A stretch of DNA of 64,000 bases, taken from NCBI GenBank assembly GCA_003013855.2, contig ML058526.1:4216001-4280000 (forward strand), in the 5' to 3' direction. The notes under the pieces were generated by a model. It was not told where the DNA came from, did not search any database, and saw only the letters and a program-made list of their open reading frames with translations. The DNA comes from Liriodendron chinense (Eukaryota > Streptophyta > Magnoliopsida > Magnoliales > Magnoliaceae). The position numbers were made by a program, and so were the translations under genes. Below are positions 10,338-21,876 of the stretch, piece by piece (the first letter of the stretch is position 1; the number at the start of each line of letters is the position of its first letter).

Positions 10338-11498
10338 GTTATTCTGACCTTATCAAAGGTTACTTTAATAGAGCTGAAGTCAAGGGGTCAAAGCTAAGAT
10401 CTCTGAGAAATCATTCCGTCCACCAACAAGTGTTTTAAATAAGGGGATTCCAAAAGAGAAAAATACAAAAAAAAGGGGGGGATTCGAAAAGAGACAAAAA
10501 AAAAAGAGAGAAAAAGAATGCAAAAGAAAAAGAAAAAGAAAAGAAAAGAAAAAAAGAGAAAGAAAAAGGGAAGCTAAAGTAAGGCACCCAAGAAAAAATC
10601 AACCCAAAAAGAAACACAGTCATCCATCCATTCATCTCAGAGGGGTCTTTAGCAAAGACCGACAGCTCTATCATCGTAACTTAGGATAAGGGCTGAAAGA
10701 CTGCCATCGGCCGGCAACGACGGATTCCCGACCTCTAGCCGCCGCAGTTATCCAGAGATCCAGAAAGAAAAGAAAAAGAAAAAAAGAAAAAGAAAAAGAA
10801 AAAGAAAATGTGTGCCTAAACAAAGAGGGCGGAGTGAAAACCAGAAAGGGCGCTCCGAGTAAAAACAGTGGGCATACAGCGGACTTGGTGAAAACCTGAA
10901 AGGGCGCCAAGGGTAAAAACAGCACAGCTGCCAAGGGGCAGGCAAGACCAAATACCCGGGACGTGTTGAAAACCCGAAAGGGCGCCACGGGCAAAAATGA
11001 CGGGAAAAAGCCGGCTGTGGTGAAAACTCGAAAGAGCGCTGCAGGCAAAAATGGCTCAAATGAAAAAAAAATAAAAAATTAAAAAAAAAAATAAAAGTGC
11101 AGGTACCAAGAAATCAGACAGTCCAGATCAGTTCAAGCAGTGAAAGTGCAAGAACAAGAGGAAGTACAGTCAGGAGCAAAGAACTCTACAAACTCTGACA
11201 ATCTCAGGAAGCAAGAGTTTCCATTGCCTACATCTCTAGGGAACCAAGCAAGTCGAATCTCGAGACATCGGTCAAATCATTGACCGAGCCCCAGTTCTGA
11301 TTCCTATATCCTGACACAAAATCCAGACACGCTCACAAGACAACTCATGGCACAGTAGATTTTCAAACAGTTCTCTCTTTTTTAATTAAATGCATCATAT
11401 TTCTTTTACATATAACATATCACCTTTTTCAAAAAATACAAAAATGCATCATCATCAATCATATATGCAAAAAAAGAATGTGCAGGTGGCCAACACAA
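10338..11498 (+). other. Post-pol spacer with A/G-rich tracts and short repeats
   Basis: No supportable gene. 10450-10600 and 10755-10810 are GAAA-rich. Between about 10830 and 11050 the block GTGAAAACCYGAAAGGGCGCC followed by GGGYAAAAA recurs four times at roughly 55-75-bp spacing. Short ORFs on the other strand in this tract are low-complexity artefacts. Confidence 0.7.
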
Positions 11499-14119
11499 TC
11501 AATCTCTACCCTCCTCCTCGGCCACATCAGGTGAGTCCTCTGACTCATAAAAAGATAGTCTCGCTCTCAACCTGCTCACCTCCATACGCAGGTAATGCAC
11601 CTCATCGCGCTCAAGGGTACGGATCGCTGTCTCCTCATCAGACAACCTCCGATCGGCAGCCAATCTCCTCGACATCATCTCACAATGATACCGAAGTGCA
11701 GAGATCTCAGACAGCAGATGACCATGAGTGGCCAAGAGGAAGCCAGGATCGATAAACGGGCGCTCCTCAAAAGGTTCATATGAACCAGATGAAGAGCCAG
11801 CATCTCCAAGAATATCCTGCTTATCCTCATCAGCAGTCTGGTGCCAACAAGGGATACGTCGATACAAAGACTGCTCAGCAACCCAGTACTGATATGGGGC
11901 GGTCGCCATCGGAAAAGTCCGCAGCTCAAATCCCAACAAATCAGCTGTCAAATAACTCGCCCAGGAACAATCAATCCGGGTCCTGAAGTCAGAAGATCTA
12001 GAGGGGAGTACTCGACGCCCGATACCCGTGAAAGCGAAATGAGGAACATCCTGCTCATACCCAAACTGCCGCAGGAACAGGATGGGATGGTAAGAAAAGT
12101 AGGATCGAAAGCCTACCAACATCAGAGGATGGCGGTGTGCATCGCAAAGCACTGGAGGAAGTGAAAGCCAAGATGACTCCCAACGAACGTTCCAGTCACG
12201 AAGTTCAGCGAACATCCTGCGATACAGGGGCTCGCTCATCCTGGCTGTATGAGGAAGGAACTCGATGATATAACGCATAATGTCAGAGCTAGGAATGCCA
12301 GGAAGAGGTACAGGAACGGTCAGAAAAAGACGCTCCCATAGCCAGACCTGATCACAAAAAGGAAAAGAAGTTCAGCTAAAGCAAAGCAATCCCCAACAAA
12401 GCAAGAAGAAAAAAAAAGGTGTAGAAAGAATACCTGCAGGAAGGCACAGCAGCCGCGAAGAACACGAGTGCGACCAAGGGCGCAGTCAGTCAGCCCATCG
12501 AATAGCTCGGCCAAAATGAGAGAAATGATCCCCTGCCGACGGACAGCTCGGCTCATCACCTCAAAAAGCAAAGGAGTCTGGGACCTGCGCCATCCTGAGA
12601 ACAGCACCTCAGCAATCAAACAGAACATCAGTGCATTCCGAGCAAAGGTAGAACCGGCCGTACTCTGAGGACCCGAAAAAAGATCATACAGCAGGTCCAA
12701 AGACAACACAACAGCATCCTGGCCACCAGCTGCAGGCCGAACAAGATAGGGGATCCCAAACCAGTTCTGCGGTGTAGCAGTCTTCGGCGATGTCTTCGGC
12801 GAGAAGTACTGAGTATAATCCAAGGGTAAGCCTCTCAAGCGTGCAAGCTCCTCCAAAGAAGGCCCCATCTCCATATCGTTGAACGCAAACAAGTTCAACG
12901 AAGGGACCCAGTCAATCAAGGCAGCTCCGAGCATCCTCCAGTCAATGTCAACTCTAGCCATATGAATCAGACTGCCAAAGCCATAGGACTCCAAATCTCG
13001 AATCTCATAAACCGACAAGCTGTCAAGCCAAGCAAGCAGTCGTGGCGAGCAAGAAGGACGAGGAAGCAGCTGACAAGTCCTCACTGGTACCCCATCCAGA
13101 ACAAAAGGCCCAGAAATCAATAATGACTCATCAAGGATCGGAAGGTCAACGGGCGAAGGAGAAGGAAAAGCTGGAACCTCTGCCGACTCGACAACCCCTT
13201 ATCGGCCCTCAGTGACGGCTATGTCTGATATAGTCACATCGCCATCTGAAACTGTCATAACCTCAGCCGCTTGGGAAGACTCGCCCACCTCATGAACAGA
13301 GTGCGCAAAGGACCGATGACCAAGGGAAGGACAATGCTCTCCATCAAAAGGGCTATCAGTGAAGATCACACCGCACATCGTGGCACCCTGGCTAATCTGA
13401 CCGTCAAAGAATGCATCTGAACCATCCAAAAGGGTCCCGGCTACCCCGATCGAAGAATCAACGGCCAGATCCGGACCTGCGGCCCTCTCCAGTAGGAAAT
13501 CATTAATCCAGTCATCATCCTGGCCGATCAAAGGGATCATCGAGGCATCTACACCGTCCATCATCAAGGGGACATCATCAATGATCACATCAAGTCCACC
13601 CAAAGAAGTATACCGCACATCCTGGCCCTCATCCAGAGCATCCAAACCGTCAAAGGTACCATCTGAGCCATCCATACCATCCAGACATGAGATCAGCCCA
13701 TCTATGTCCATCATGGTCCCATCACCACCGTCCATCACATCATCCATGGGGCCCACACTCAAGGGATGCATAGCCTCACCTATGTCCCATCCCATCATCC
13801 CATCTATACCATCCATTCCTCCCATGATGAAGGTCCCATTCAAATCTGAAAATCCAGCCATCCCACCATTAATGGAGCTATTCAAAGCTTCATCAACCAC
13901 CATCCCTAACCCCTCATCAATGCCCCCATTTAATGCTCCATCTCCACCGTCAATCAAAGATACCTCATCATCTTTAAAGCCCTCATCGATTACTGAAATA
14001 CGGGACCCACCAATCTCTCCCACAAGGGCCCCCAAGCCATCATCAATGGCTGCCCAACAAAAGATCAAGAAAGAAAAAGACAAAAAGAGAAGGAAAGAGG
14101 GGACAAAGTGTAGATTCAT
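11499..14119 (-). pseudogene. Antisense gene B: spliced extra ORF with C-terminal coiled coil
   Basis: Exon 1 is 14119-12434, intron 12433-12348 (86 bp, CAG|GTATTC ... TGATCAG|GT, between codons), exon 2 12347-11499. The join gives 844 codons, interrupted by one in-frame TAA at 13199-13201. Order: a hydrophobic N-terminus (MNLHFVPSFLLFLSFSFLIF), a long Asp/Gly/Met-rich acidic region to about residue 300, then a folded-looking domain (YGFGSLIHMARVDIDWRML, MEMGPSLEELARLRGLPLDY, FLQ joined to VWLWERLFL over the intron), and after ~750 a Leu/Arg/Glu coiled coil (MEVSRLRARLSFYESED). The domain resembles the extra ORFs of Tat elements related to plant mobile domain / DUF7745-type proteins; this is family memory, not a search. 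The start codon is uncertain: the frame is open to 14422. Confidence 0.7.
12348..12433 (-). other. Intron of antisense gene B
   Basis: 86 bp on the minus strand, GTATTC at the 5' end and a pyrimidine-rich tract ending GATCAG. Both sides are at codon boundaries. Removing it connects two different reading frames into one continuous protein across a conserved-looking LQ/VWLWERL junction. Confidence 0.75.
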
Positions 14120-15120
14120 GGCTGGAATCGAATGATCCAGTGCAGAGGATGTGGGGACAAGAGAAAAGTACAGCAGAGGATGTCCGAACCAGGGCCAGCC
14201 CAGGCCGCTCAAGAGGCGAGCCTTGGGCGGCCTGCCCTGGGCCGCCCGTACGGACGCAAACTTCCTCTCTCCGCGGGATTGGCTCCAAGGTTCTTGGTAG
14301 GTGAGGCTGACAGTCCACGTCAGCAGATGGCGCTCCGTGGGCCGCCCAAGGCTCCGGTCCACTCCAAATTTCAACTGAAGATGATCAAGATCATACAAAA
14401 GGTGCCCCACTGGTCCAATCACGAAGCAATGTGGCCGGAATATGGCTGATCAAGCCAAAGAAGGGGGAAAGTGATCAAGTGGGAGCCACAAGCAATCCAA
14501 GCCATTCAAAGACTAGATCCTCATGATCCAAACCATTGAAGAACCTACATGAGCCATGAAACAACAAAATCAATGGGCTGATCATCAAAAGAAGGGCCAG
14601 AATCTAAGATCCAATCATCAAGTGGGCCCACAGAGCCAAATCAAGCGATCTGAGGCGTTCAAGCCATCATCCACACCATGAGAAGCCTTCCTAGCCTCAC
14701 AAATCATCAAAAGAGGTGCCCCAAAGTAAAGCTAAGGTCTCAGGTGGGCCCGCAGGGCCAAATCCATCAATCTGAACCATTCAAGGGCCAAATCATCAAG
14801 ATCCAAACCATTGGAAAGCTTACACAAGTCATGGAGTGGCAAGATCAAAAGTCCAATCATCAAAAGAAGGGCTAAAATCCAAGATCCAATCATCAAGTGG
14901 GCCCCGCGGGGCCTAAACAAGCAATCTAAACCGTTCAAGTCATTGTCCATACAGTTGAGGAATCACAAATCATGAAGGAATGAGTCAAGAGTCAAAGCAT
15001 CCAGACATCACCTAGGAATTTGGAAGAAATTAAAGCCTGTATATTCATCCAAAAGAGCTTGATACAAAAGGGGACAAAAGCAAAAGTACAAGGCCATACA
15101 AAGCAGAGCACCCGAGCAGG
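14120..15120 (-). other. Spacer between antisense genes, with LTR-like GC module and repeats
   Basis: 14220-14257 carries, on the minus strand, a near copy of the GC-rich LTR module (GTACGGGCGGCCC ... GGCAGGCCGCCC, one mismatch in the compared 27 bases). About 14500-14960 holds two to three imperfect ~140-285-bp repeats containing GATCCAATCATCAAGTGGGC. No gene seen. Confidence 0.65.
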
Positions 15121-15555
15121 CTACAAGTCGCCAACATAATCATCATCGTCCCTCCTCGCGTCCCGCTCCCGACGATAAAGATCCATCAAAGGAGCAGTCA
15201 CCGAACCTCCAGCATACCTGCGACGGCCACCTGGAACATAAAGCGAAGGAAGCAAAGGCCCATGGCCAAATAGCAGATACCACTCGTCATAATCACGATC
15301 CGGGATCGTGAAACGGAAGCCAGGCTGGCCCACCAGAGCCTCAACTCTCTCATCAGCTGGCATCCGAGCAGCTGGAGGAGATGCAGAACAGGGGACCCGA
15401 GCCACCCCAGTGACTTGCCGAAGCAATCTCTCTCCCAAGTACCATTGGAAGGACTCAGCGTCAGAAAGCATAATACGAAGACATGAAGCATCATATGCCT
15501 CCACGCGCTGGGGTGTGTAGTAGAGAGGGAAACTAGCGTACGGCATCCGGGCAAA

Positions 15556-15625
15556 CTGCAGCAGAAGAGGTTACCACGATCAGTTACAAGTACAGCACAA
15601 GGACAAAGACAAGTAAGATACTTAC
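15556..15625 (-). other. Intron 2 of antisense gene A
   Basis: Donor GAC|GTAAGT and acceptor CTTCTGCTGCAG|TTT, both close to plant consensus. The 70-bp intron contains an in-frame stop when retained and joins two different frames when removed. Confidence 0.85.
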
Positions 15626-15790
15626 GTCTTCAACGGTCAGCCCGTCTATATCAGCACGCCAATTGTCCCCGGGAACTCGGGAGTTCCGCTGACGATTCTG
15701 CTGATGCCAGTACATGTGGCGATACTGAGCGGGTTCAATGTCATCTCGCATCCTCGGCGCAAGATGCGGAAAATGGTCATAAAAGCAAGT

Positions 15791-15865
15791 CTGGATGAAA
15801 GTACATTTAATGATCAGAGAGAGAAAGGAGGCAAATGGCTCCAAGGAGGATGAAAGAAGAGGTAC
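15791..15865 (-). other. Intron 1 of antisense gene A
   Basis: Donor GAG|GTACCT, acceptor TTTCATCCAG. The 75 bp are a multiple of three and free of stops, so retention keeps the frame, but the insert interrupts the conserved WPVVE / FYDHFPH block. Confidence 0.75.
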
Positions 15866-16616
15866 CTCAACAACAGGCCAGAAGCCTGTGAAGGACCGGC
15901 TATGCCGACAGGTCTTGTCCAGACCTTGAAAGAGACGGGTCAGGATGGCCCCATTCCAGTTATAGGGGTGATGAAGATCCTCGACTAAACGAAGAAATTT
16001 AGGATCAACTCTCTCATTCGCATGGCAAAAAAGAAAGGATCCAAAAGCATAAGTGATCATGGCCCGCGCCTTGTGGAGGGCCTCTCGCTCGGTGGTAGGG
16101 ACGACGAAAGCGAAATTGTTGTAAAACCATCGCATCTTCACTTGATGGCCTTGGAATTCACCCTCAGGAGGGACGTCACCGACAAGCCGCAGCCAATCAG
16201 TGGAAGAGAGGGGAGCTAGAGAGCTCACTTGAGGGACAATTGTCCCATGAAACGGGAAGCCTATCTGCATGTAAATGTCCAAAGGGGTTATTCCCCATTC
16301 TCCACAAGGGAGCTGGAAGGTGTGGGTCTCATCCCGCCACCTCTCACAAAGGGCCGCAAGCATCATACGGTTGGCGTCGTTATTATGGAAGCGTAGGGTG
16401 AGGAGGCCAGCAAAAGGAGTACCATCTAGTACTCGCTCAAGCAAGGGCTGTGGCTCTTTCATCCAATTGTCCCAGCGATCCCTGGTACCCTCGACCCTTG
16501 ATAGCAGGAAGAGGTTGATGCTCCATAGCTAGGGAACACATGTGGTCCCCTCGGCGGACAATGAAAGCAGGATCATCCTCGTCAACCACTTGGTGGCCCC
16601 TAGTACCATCCGCCAT

Positions 16617-18640
16617 GGAATCCTACAAGCTTGGCAAGGTAAGTCCCTATCCTTTACCCATTAAAATCCAAATTCTCATCCAAGAAACCCATGGGATTGG
16701 ACTCACATTCCAATGCAAAATCTAAAGTCCAACTCCATGTGTCACTTAGGATATGTGTTGGACTCATTGGAAAAAGTAAGGCCCACCTTAAAGAAGGTGG
16801 CAAGGTATGCCTCAGGTAAGAAAAGTCCATCATCCAAGGACACATTTTGGACAACAAATGCACTCAAGTGCCATGAGATCAACTAAGGATGAGAGTTCTA
16901 CTTCACATGAGAAGTTCCTCTTCAAAGTCCACATGTGGCCAAGGATTGACTCACTTTTATGCCAAGGTCATGATTCTCACTTAGGATGTCTTCATCTTTT
17001 TACACATATGCATGGACAAGTGGGGAATAGAAAGGAAACGGGCCCCCAAGAGCAACCCAAATGCCTCATCTCAATGGATTGGAGAGAGCACATAGCCCAC
17101 TTGAAGAACATGAGGACCCATTCATGGGTTAACCATGGGCAACCTTATATGCCTCATCTTGATGAAAGTTTGGACCATGAAAATACAACAAGGAGGTCTA
17201 CCCACAAACATATGAATCAAAGAAGCTAAGGGTAGAAAGTTGATGCACATAGCCCACATGAAGAATCAAAGTTGAAAATGCCCATGAAAAGGCAAGTTTG
17301 GGCAACTTATGTGCACCAACTTTTTCACCAAAGGGGAGACCATTTGAGCACAAAAGAGCATGGCTTGATGAGTCACCCAACCATCATGAAAATGGATAAG
17401 AATGTTACACATAGCCCACTTGAATATCAAAATCCAAAATGTCCCAAGGCATGGGACAAAAATGGGCAACCTATGGGTATCATTCTTTCCCACAAATGGA
17501 AAGAAAAACCACTCATACTTAAAATGATGGTGGAATGACCCACCAAGCCCCAAAGAAAGGATCAAGGAGCTATGGTTGTATGGATAGCTCACTTGAGGAT
17601 CATCCATTCGAGATTGATAACATTAGAGGGAAACTCTTGAGAACCACATTCCTACCACAAGGAAAACCATTTGAAACTAGTGAGATTGTGGGAACAACTC
17701 ACTCATGGGACTTGTAGATGGTCAAGTAACTCAAGTCCTCCATCCATCAAGAGAGAAAGCATGAAAAGAAAAACCCCACATGAACAAAGTGTAGTGGGGC
17801 ACACATGGTTCAAAGAAGTACCCAAGTTTCAATGAAGGCCCAAAAGCCCATCCACATGAAAAACTTCAAGGAGCCCACTACACTTTGTACAAGGAGGTAC
17901 ATCATATGGAAGAGTTGGGCCACTTGTCCATAAAGGCCCAACTAGGAAAACTAGCCCACTTGAGATCCAAAATGAAGAATGGGCAAGTCATCTTGGTCCA
18001 TACATATATGAAAAAAGATGGGGTCACCTAAAATGAGCCCCATGAGCCCAAAACTTGAGATGGGCCCTACCATGCCCATGGGCCCAAACCTTGAAAAAAA
18101 AAAGATGAAAAAGAAAGGAAGAGCATTAAGGAAAAATGACAAGGGCAAGAAAGCATGAGGGAGCCCAAAATGAAGCATTGGGCCCATCAAATACACCAAG
18201 GGCCATGACTTCACTTTGAGCCCATTTGATACACATGAAAAGAGGCCCAACTCCCATGAAAAAGATAGAGTATCTTGCCATGCACACTTGATGACATGGC
18301 AAAATCACTCTTTACATACACATGAAGGGAGTGTGAAAAAAAAATGGATGAAAAAAGTAGAGAGCTTGCAATGTCTTTCTCCAAGCACCACCTTTGAAAG
18401 ACTTGAGATCTAGGAAAAGGTCAAGAATACTTGGGCCCACCTTCACACCTTCTTTGAATAGCTACATGAAAAAGAAAAAGGACCATGAGAAGAGACAATG
18501 AAGATTGAAAAGGACAAGAAAGAGAAAGGAAGTGGTCCATACCTTTACCACCCACCAAAGAAGGACCACCTTGCTGTCCCAAGACCTCTCTAAGGCCCAC
18601 CACTTGAGAAGAGCAAATGACCACCAAAGAAGAGAAAGGA
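16617..18640. other. 3' non-coding spacer of element 1, no gene seen
   Basis: About 2 kb, A-rich on the + strand and full of scattered near-repeats such as TAGCCCACTTGA and CCCATGAAAA. Small ORFs on both strands lack any family features. It may be the leader of an antisense transcript (see 18640-18830). Confidence 0.55.
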
Positions 18641-18830
18641 AACTTGAAGAAAGAAAGAGTATGAGAGAAAGAAGAGAGAGATTGCACGTTTGAGGGGGGG
18701 AGGGTGCCCCATGTTATATAGAAAAGGGGAGGGCACCCTTTTACCCAGCCCCCTGAAGAGACCAGGAGGCACAGACCGGGCGGGCGGCCCATGGGAGGCC
18801 GTCCTAGCCTCCACCTAAGTGAGGTGACTT
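18640..18830 (-). promoter_or_regulatory. Candidate antisense promoter derived from LTR-like module
   Basis: On the minus strand a GC-rich block with GGGCGGCC/GGCC arms (18777-18803) precedes TTCTATATAAC (about 18712-18723), followed by a CT-rich stretch. The order and spacing resemble the LTR promoter of the same element (module, ~30-60 bases, TATA, pyrimidine-rich leader). It points toward antisense genes A and B. Promoter activity is inference. Confidence 0.5.
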
Positions 18831-19145
18831 CTCACCTCCTCTCCTTGGGAAGAACTCCCCCTTGGGAAGGGTGGTTGCAAGTGAATCTTGTACCTTCATG
18901 TACGAATGAAGTGATGGAAGAGAAGGGTGAGAAAAAGGAAGAAATCTCACCAAAATCTCATCTCATGAGAAATGGGTGAGAAATTGGGTTGATGATGTGG
19001 AAAAGTTCCACGGAATTTCCAAGAAAAAGAAAGGAAAATTTGACTTGGTCAAACAATGATCTCAACCATCCAAAGGTATGACCTGATGATCCGAACCATT
19101 CCAAAGAGAATTCCCGCAGTCTCCAACCTGGATTGTTGCTCTTAT
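18831..19145. other. Spacer, nothing recognised
   Basis: Non-coding sequence between the antisense promoter candidate and the tandem array. No motif recognised. Confidence 0.5.
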
Positions 19146-20125
19146 GTACAGATTTTGGGTCCGAAGACCTTAAACTACGTCGGGATTCACATCCCGAGAG
19201 ATTTTCAATAAAAGCCGGTATTGGTCTTGATTGCTTGAATCAAGATCCGACGACACCGGGTACTTTCGAAAACCACAAAAAAATATATTTATGCATTTCC
19301 AACACTTACTTGTACATGTTTTGGTCCGAAGACCTTAAACTACGTCGGGATTAACATCCCGAGAGATTTTCAATAAAAACCAGCATCGATCCCAGCCTTT
19401 CAGGCCAAGATCTGATGATCTGGATCATTTCGAAAAACAAAAATGTGTTTGCCCCCTCTTGTACATGTTTTGGGTCCGAAGACCTTAAACTACGTCGGGA
19501 TCAACATCCCGAGAGATTTTCAATAAAAGCCGGCGTCGGTCTTGTTTGCTCACATCAAGATCAATGACTCCGGACATTTTCAAAAATCATAAAAATATAT
19601 TACCAGCCCCGCTTTTAAAGTTTTGGTCCGAAGACCTTAAACTACGTCGGGATCGACATCCCGAGAGATTTTCAATAAAAACCGGCATCAGTCTGGATTG
19701 TCCATCCGCTGACACCGGACATTTTTCCAAAAACAAAAAAAAAACATGTTTGCCCCTCTTTGTACAGTTTCATGGTCCGAAGACCTTAAACTACACTGGG
19801 ATTAATTTCTCGGGGGACCTTTCTCGCTTTCAACTAAAAACCGGCATCGGCCTCGACCGTTGGGATCATGGTTCGATAACCCGGATCATTTCAAAAATAC
19901 CAAAAATATTTTAAAGCTTTCCATAAAAACCAGTATCAATCTTGATCACCCGAGTTGAAATCTGGAACCTTTTCAAAACAAAAAAAATATAATAATAATA
20001 TATAGATACAATATAAAACAACAAAAAATTTTCACCACTAGTTTCAAACGCACCAATTTATCCCCAGCGGTCCGAAGACCTTAAACTACACTGGGATTAA
20101 CTTCTCGGGGGCTTTCTTTCCTAAC
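19146..20125 (+). repeat. ~150-bp tandem array, six units
   Basis: Six units at about 19155, 19322, 19468, 19625, 19772 and 20060, each with GGTCCGAAGACCTTAAACTA, a short CGTCGGGAT...ATCCCGAGAG hairpin and TTTCAATAAAA. Spacing is 146-167 bp for the first five, longer for the last. A degenerate seventh trace lies near 20517. Tandem repeats in the 3' untranslated region are common in Tat elements and can seed satellite DNA. Confidence 0.88.
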
Positions 20126-20640
20126 CTGTTCCAGGCATGGCTGACACTTGATCGTACGGGTGTCTGGAATCTCTTAAACAGGTAAAGGGCTGTGGCGGGC
20201 AGAACTCCGCAATCCTGTTCGTGTTGAACGCACCGTGATAGACAACCTTGATTTGGAAGTCGCTGTTGAATCTGACGGATGTTCCCTGTTCCTAAAACTC
20301 ATGAAGGGGATTAAGGCTGTTGGGAGGTGGTGCTCACCCTCACGGAATTGTGAGCAACGTAAGACCCCAAACTGGATTGACTAAGGGAAATGTGAGGATG
20401 TGGCTCATTTTGTGGCCGAAGGAGTCTGTCGGACGATACGTGGTCTATGTGCATTGCACATGAGGAACAGGCAACTTTGTGGGTGTGTTGACTGAAAACC
20501 CTCAAAATCTCCTCATCCGAAGATGTAAAACTACGGCACTTAACTGTGTGAGACTCGTCTTGCTCGCTGACGTAAAATGGATCGGGTGCCTTACCAGCAG
20601 TAGAAGCTGGAAGTGGATGGAAATTCCACATCTTTTCCCT
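20126..20640. other. Spacer, nothing recognised
   Basis: Non-coding sequence of ordinary base composition between two tandem arrays of element 1; no ORF with family features. Confidence 0.5.
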
Positions 20641-20915
20641 GCATTTCAGAAAAATCACAAAATACAAAAACATTGCAAAATCACCTCTTCAAAAATCACA
20701 AAAATATTTCCCTTGCTTTCAATCAGAATATTGTTAAAAATCACAAAAAATATTTCCATCGCTTTCAAATCAAAATATTTTCAAAAACCACAAAAATATT
20801 TCTCTTGCTTTCAATCAAAATATTGTCAAAAATCACAAAAATATTTCTCTTGCTTTCATCAAAAATATTTCGAAAATTACAAAAAATATTTCCTGTGTTT
20901 TCAATAAACTGATCT
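20641..20915 (+). repeat. ~50-bp A/T-rich tandem repeats, about six units
   Basis: Units built on AATATTTCCCTTGCTTTCAA followed by TCAAAATATTGTCAAAAATCAC recur at about 45-55-bp spacing. ORFs running through it on both strands are repeat artefacts. Confidence 0.85.
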
Positions 20916-21876
20916 CTACTCTGACCGCTCAGGTAAAGATTCGGATCCAAATATCTGCAAAAATCACAAAAATTAGCATCCCCAGCACTACAATTCAGGA
21001 GTCTTGAACGCCGCTCACTTCACAGTATGGGACGACGGATCCAATCGCCCGCAAATTGGAATCTTGACCAAAACGGGCAACCAAACACCATCTCAATCAC
21101 ATGTATGCCCAGAAGAATATCTTGAAGTCGAATGATATCCTCGTACATTCTCATTAGCAAAGAAACAGCATCTTGGGACGATGGACCTGATCGACCACGG
21201 GTCGGGATCTTGACCAACCTGCTGGCCAAACCTCCGTATCAAAAAGAAAAATCCCCAAGGGAGTACAACCCTGCAAGCAATAAGCTCAAAATTCTCTGCA
21301 TCTCCAGCAAAAGCAAAATCATCAAACGAAAAGAGAATGAGCCAAACCATGCATTCATCATGCATCTCCATGCATCAGCATCCATCGCACCAATCATCAT
21401 GTTTACCTGCTTTCAAAATAAAAGTCGGTTAGCTAAAGACCCCACAGGCATCCCTAGTGGAGGCACGTGCAAACCAGATTTCCATTTCAAAAAGACAAAA
21501 AAAATATTTCCATTTGCAAGTAAAAACCCCACGGAGTATCACTCCCCAGAGTGGGTGCCTTTTCAAAAATCCAAAAATATTTTCTCAGTAGAGCGTTCTG
21601 CCTCCAACACGCTGGGAGATCTTCCATATCTCTAGGTAGGAGCCGACGCAAAAATCAAATAAGATCCGATGTCTCGCGGTTTCCCCGGAGACCATCGGAT
21701 CCAATGCACTCAAAGTACGGTCGAACTGAACTCCAGTGTCAGTGCGGTCGTACCACATGCCAAGATACAAAAAGATGAAAAGCCAAAAGGTTCGGTCACA
21801 GAAACCATTTGAACAGGTGGAAACGATGAATTGTAACCCAAGTATCAAAATCAGCAGATTGGGTGGAGAGAGTTCA
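20916..21876. other. 3' non-coding spacer of element 1
   Basis: No gene supported. A 167-codon open stretch at 21132-21635 has no recognisable domain and lies in a non-coding context, so I do not call it. Confidence 0.5.

Larger units (their letters stand above)
15121..16616 (-). pseudogene. Antisense gene A: plant-mobile-domain-like protein, three exons
   Basis: Exons 16616-15866, 15790-15626 and 15555-15121; introns 15865-15791 (75 bp) and 15625-15556 (70 bp, GTAAGT ... CTGCTGCAG), both GT-AG and between codons. The likely start is the ATG at 16616 (MADGTRGHQVVDEDDPAF); the joined exons total 1351 nt, one base over a multiple of three, and the frame changes near 16490-16500, so a 1-nt insertion has broken it. 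Domain features: ALCERWRDETHTFQLPCGEWGI, two Trp/Phe-rich stretches, RAMITYAFGSFLF, YNWNGAILTRLFQGLD, and GFWPVVE joined by splicing to TCFYDHFPHLAP. These fit the plant mobile domain, a transposase-derived domain known in some Tat extra ORFs. The C-terminus is Arg/Asp-rich. Confidence 0.78.

Noticed and set aside
13581..14135. 184-codon + strand ORF rich in Ser/Pro/Ile
   Set aside because: It is the complement of the Asp/Gly/Met-rich part of antisense gene B; the codon bias of the low-complexity region keeps both strands open.
16807..17229. 140-codon + strand ORF rich in His/Met
   Set aside because: It lies in the A-rich spacer with repeated CCCACTTGA and CATGAA motifs; there are no family features on either strand.
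21132..21635. 167-codon + strand ORF in the 3' tail of element 1
   Set aside because: No domain, no conserved context, and it lies between tandem repeats in the untranslated region.
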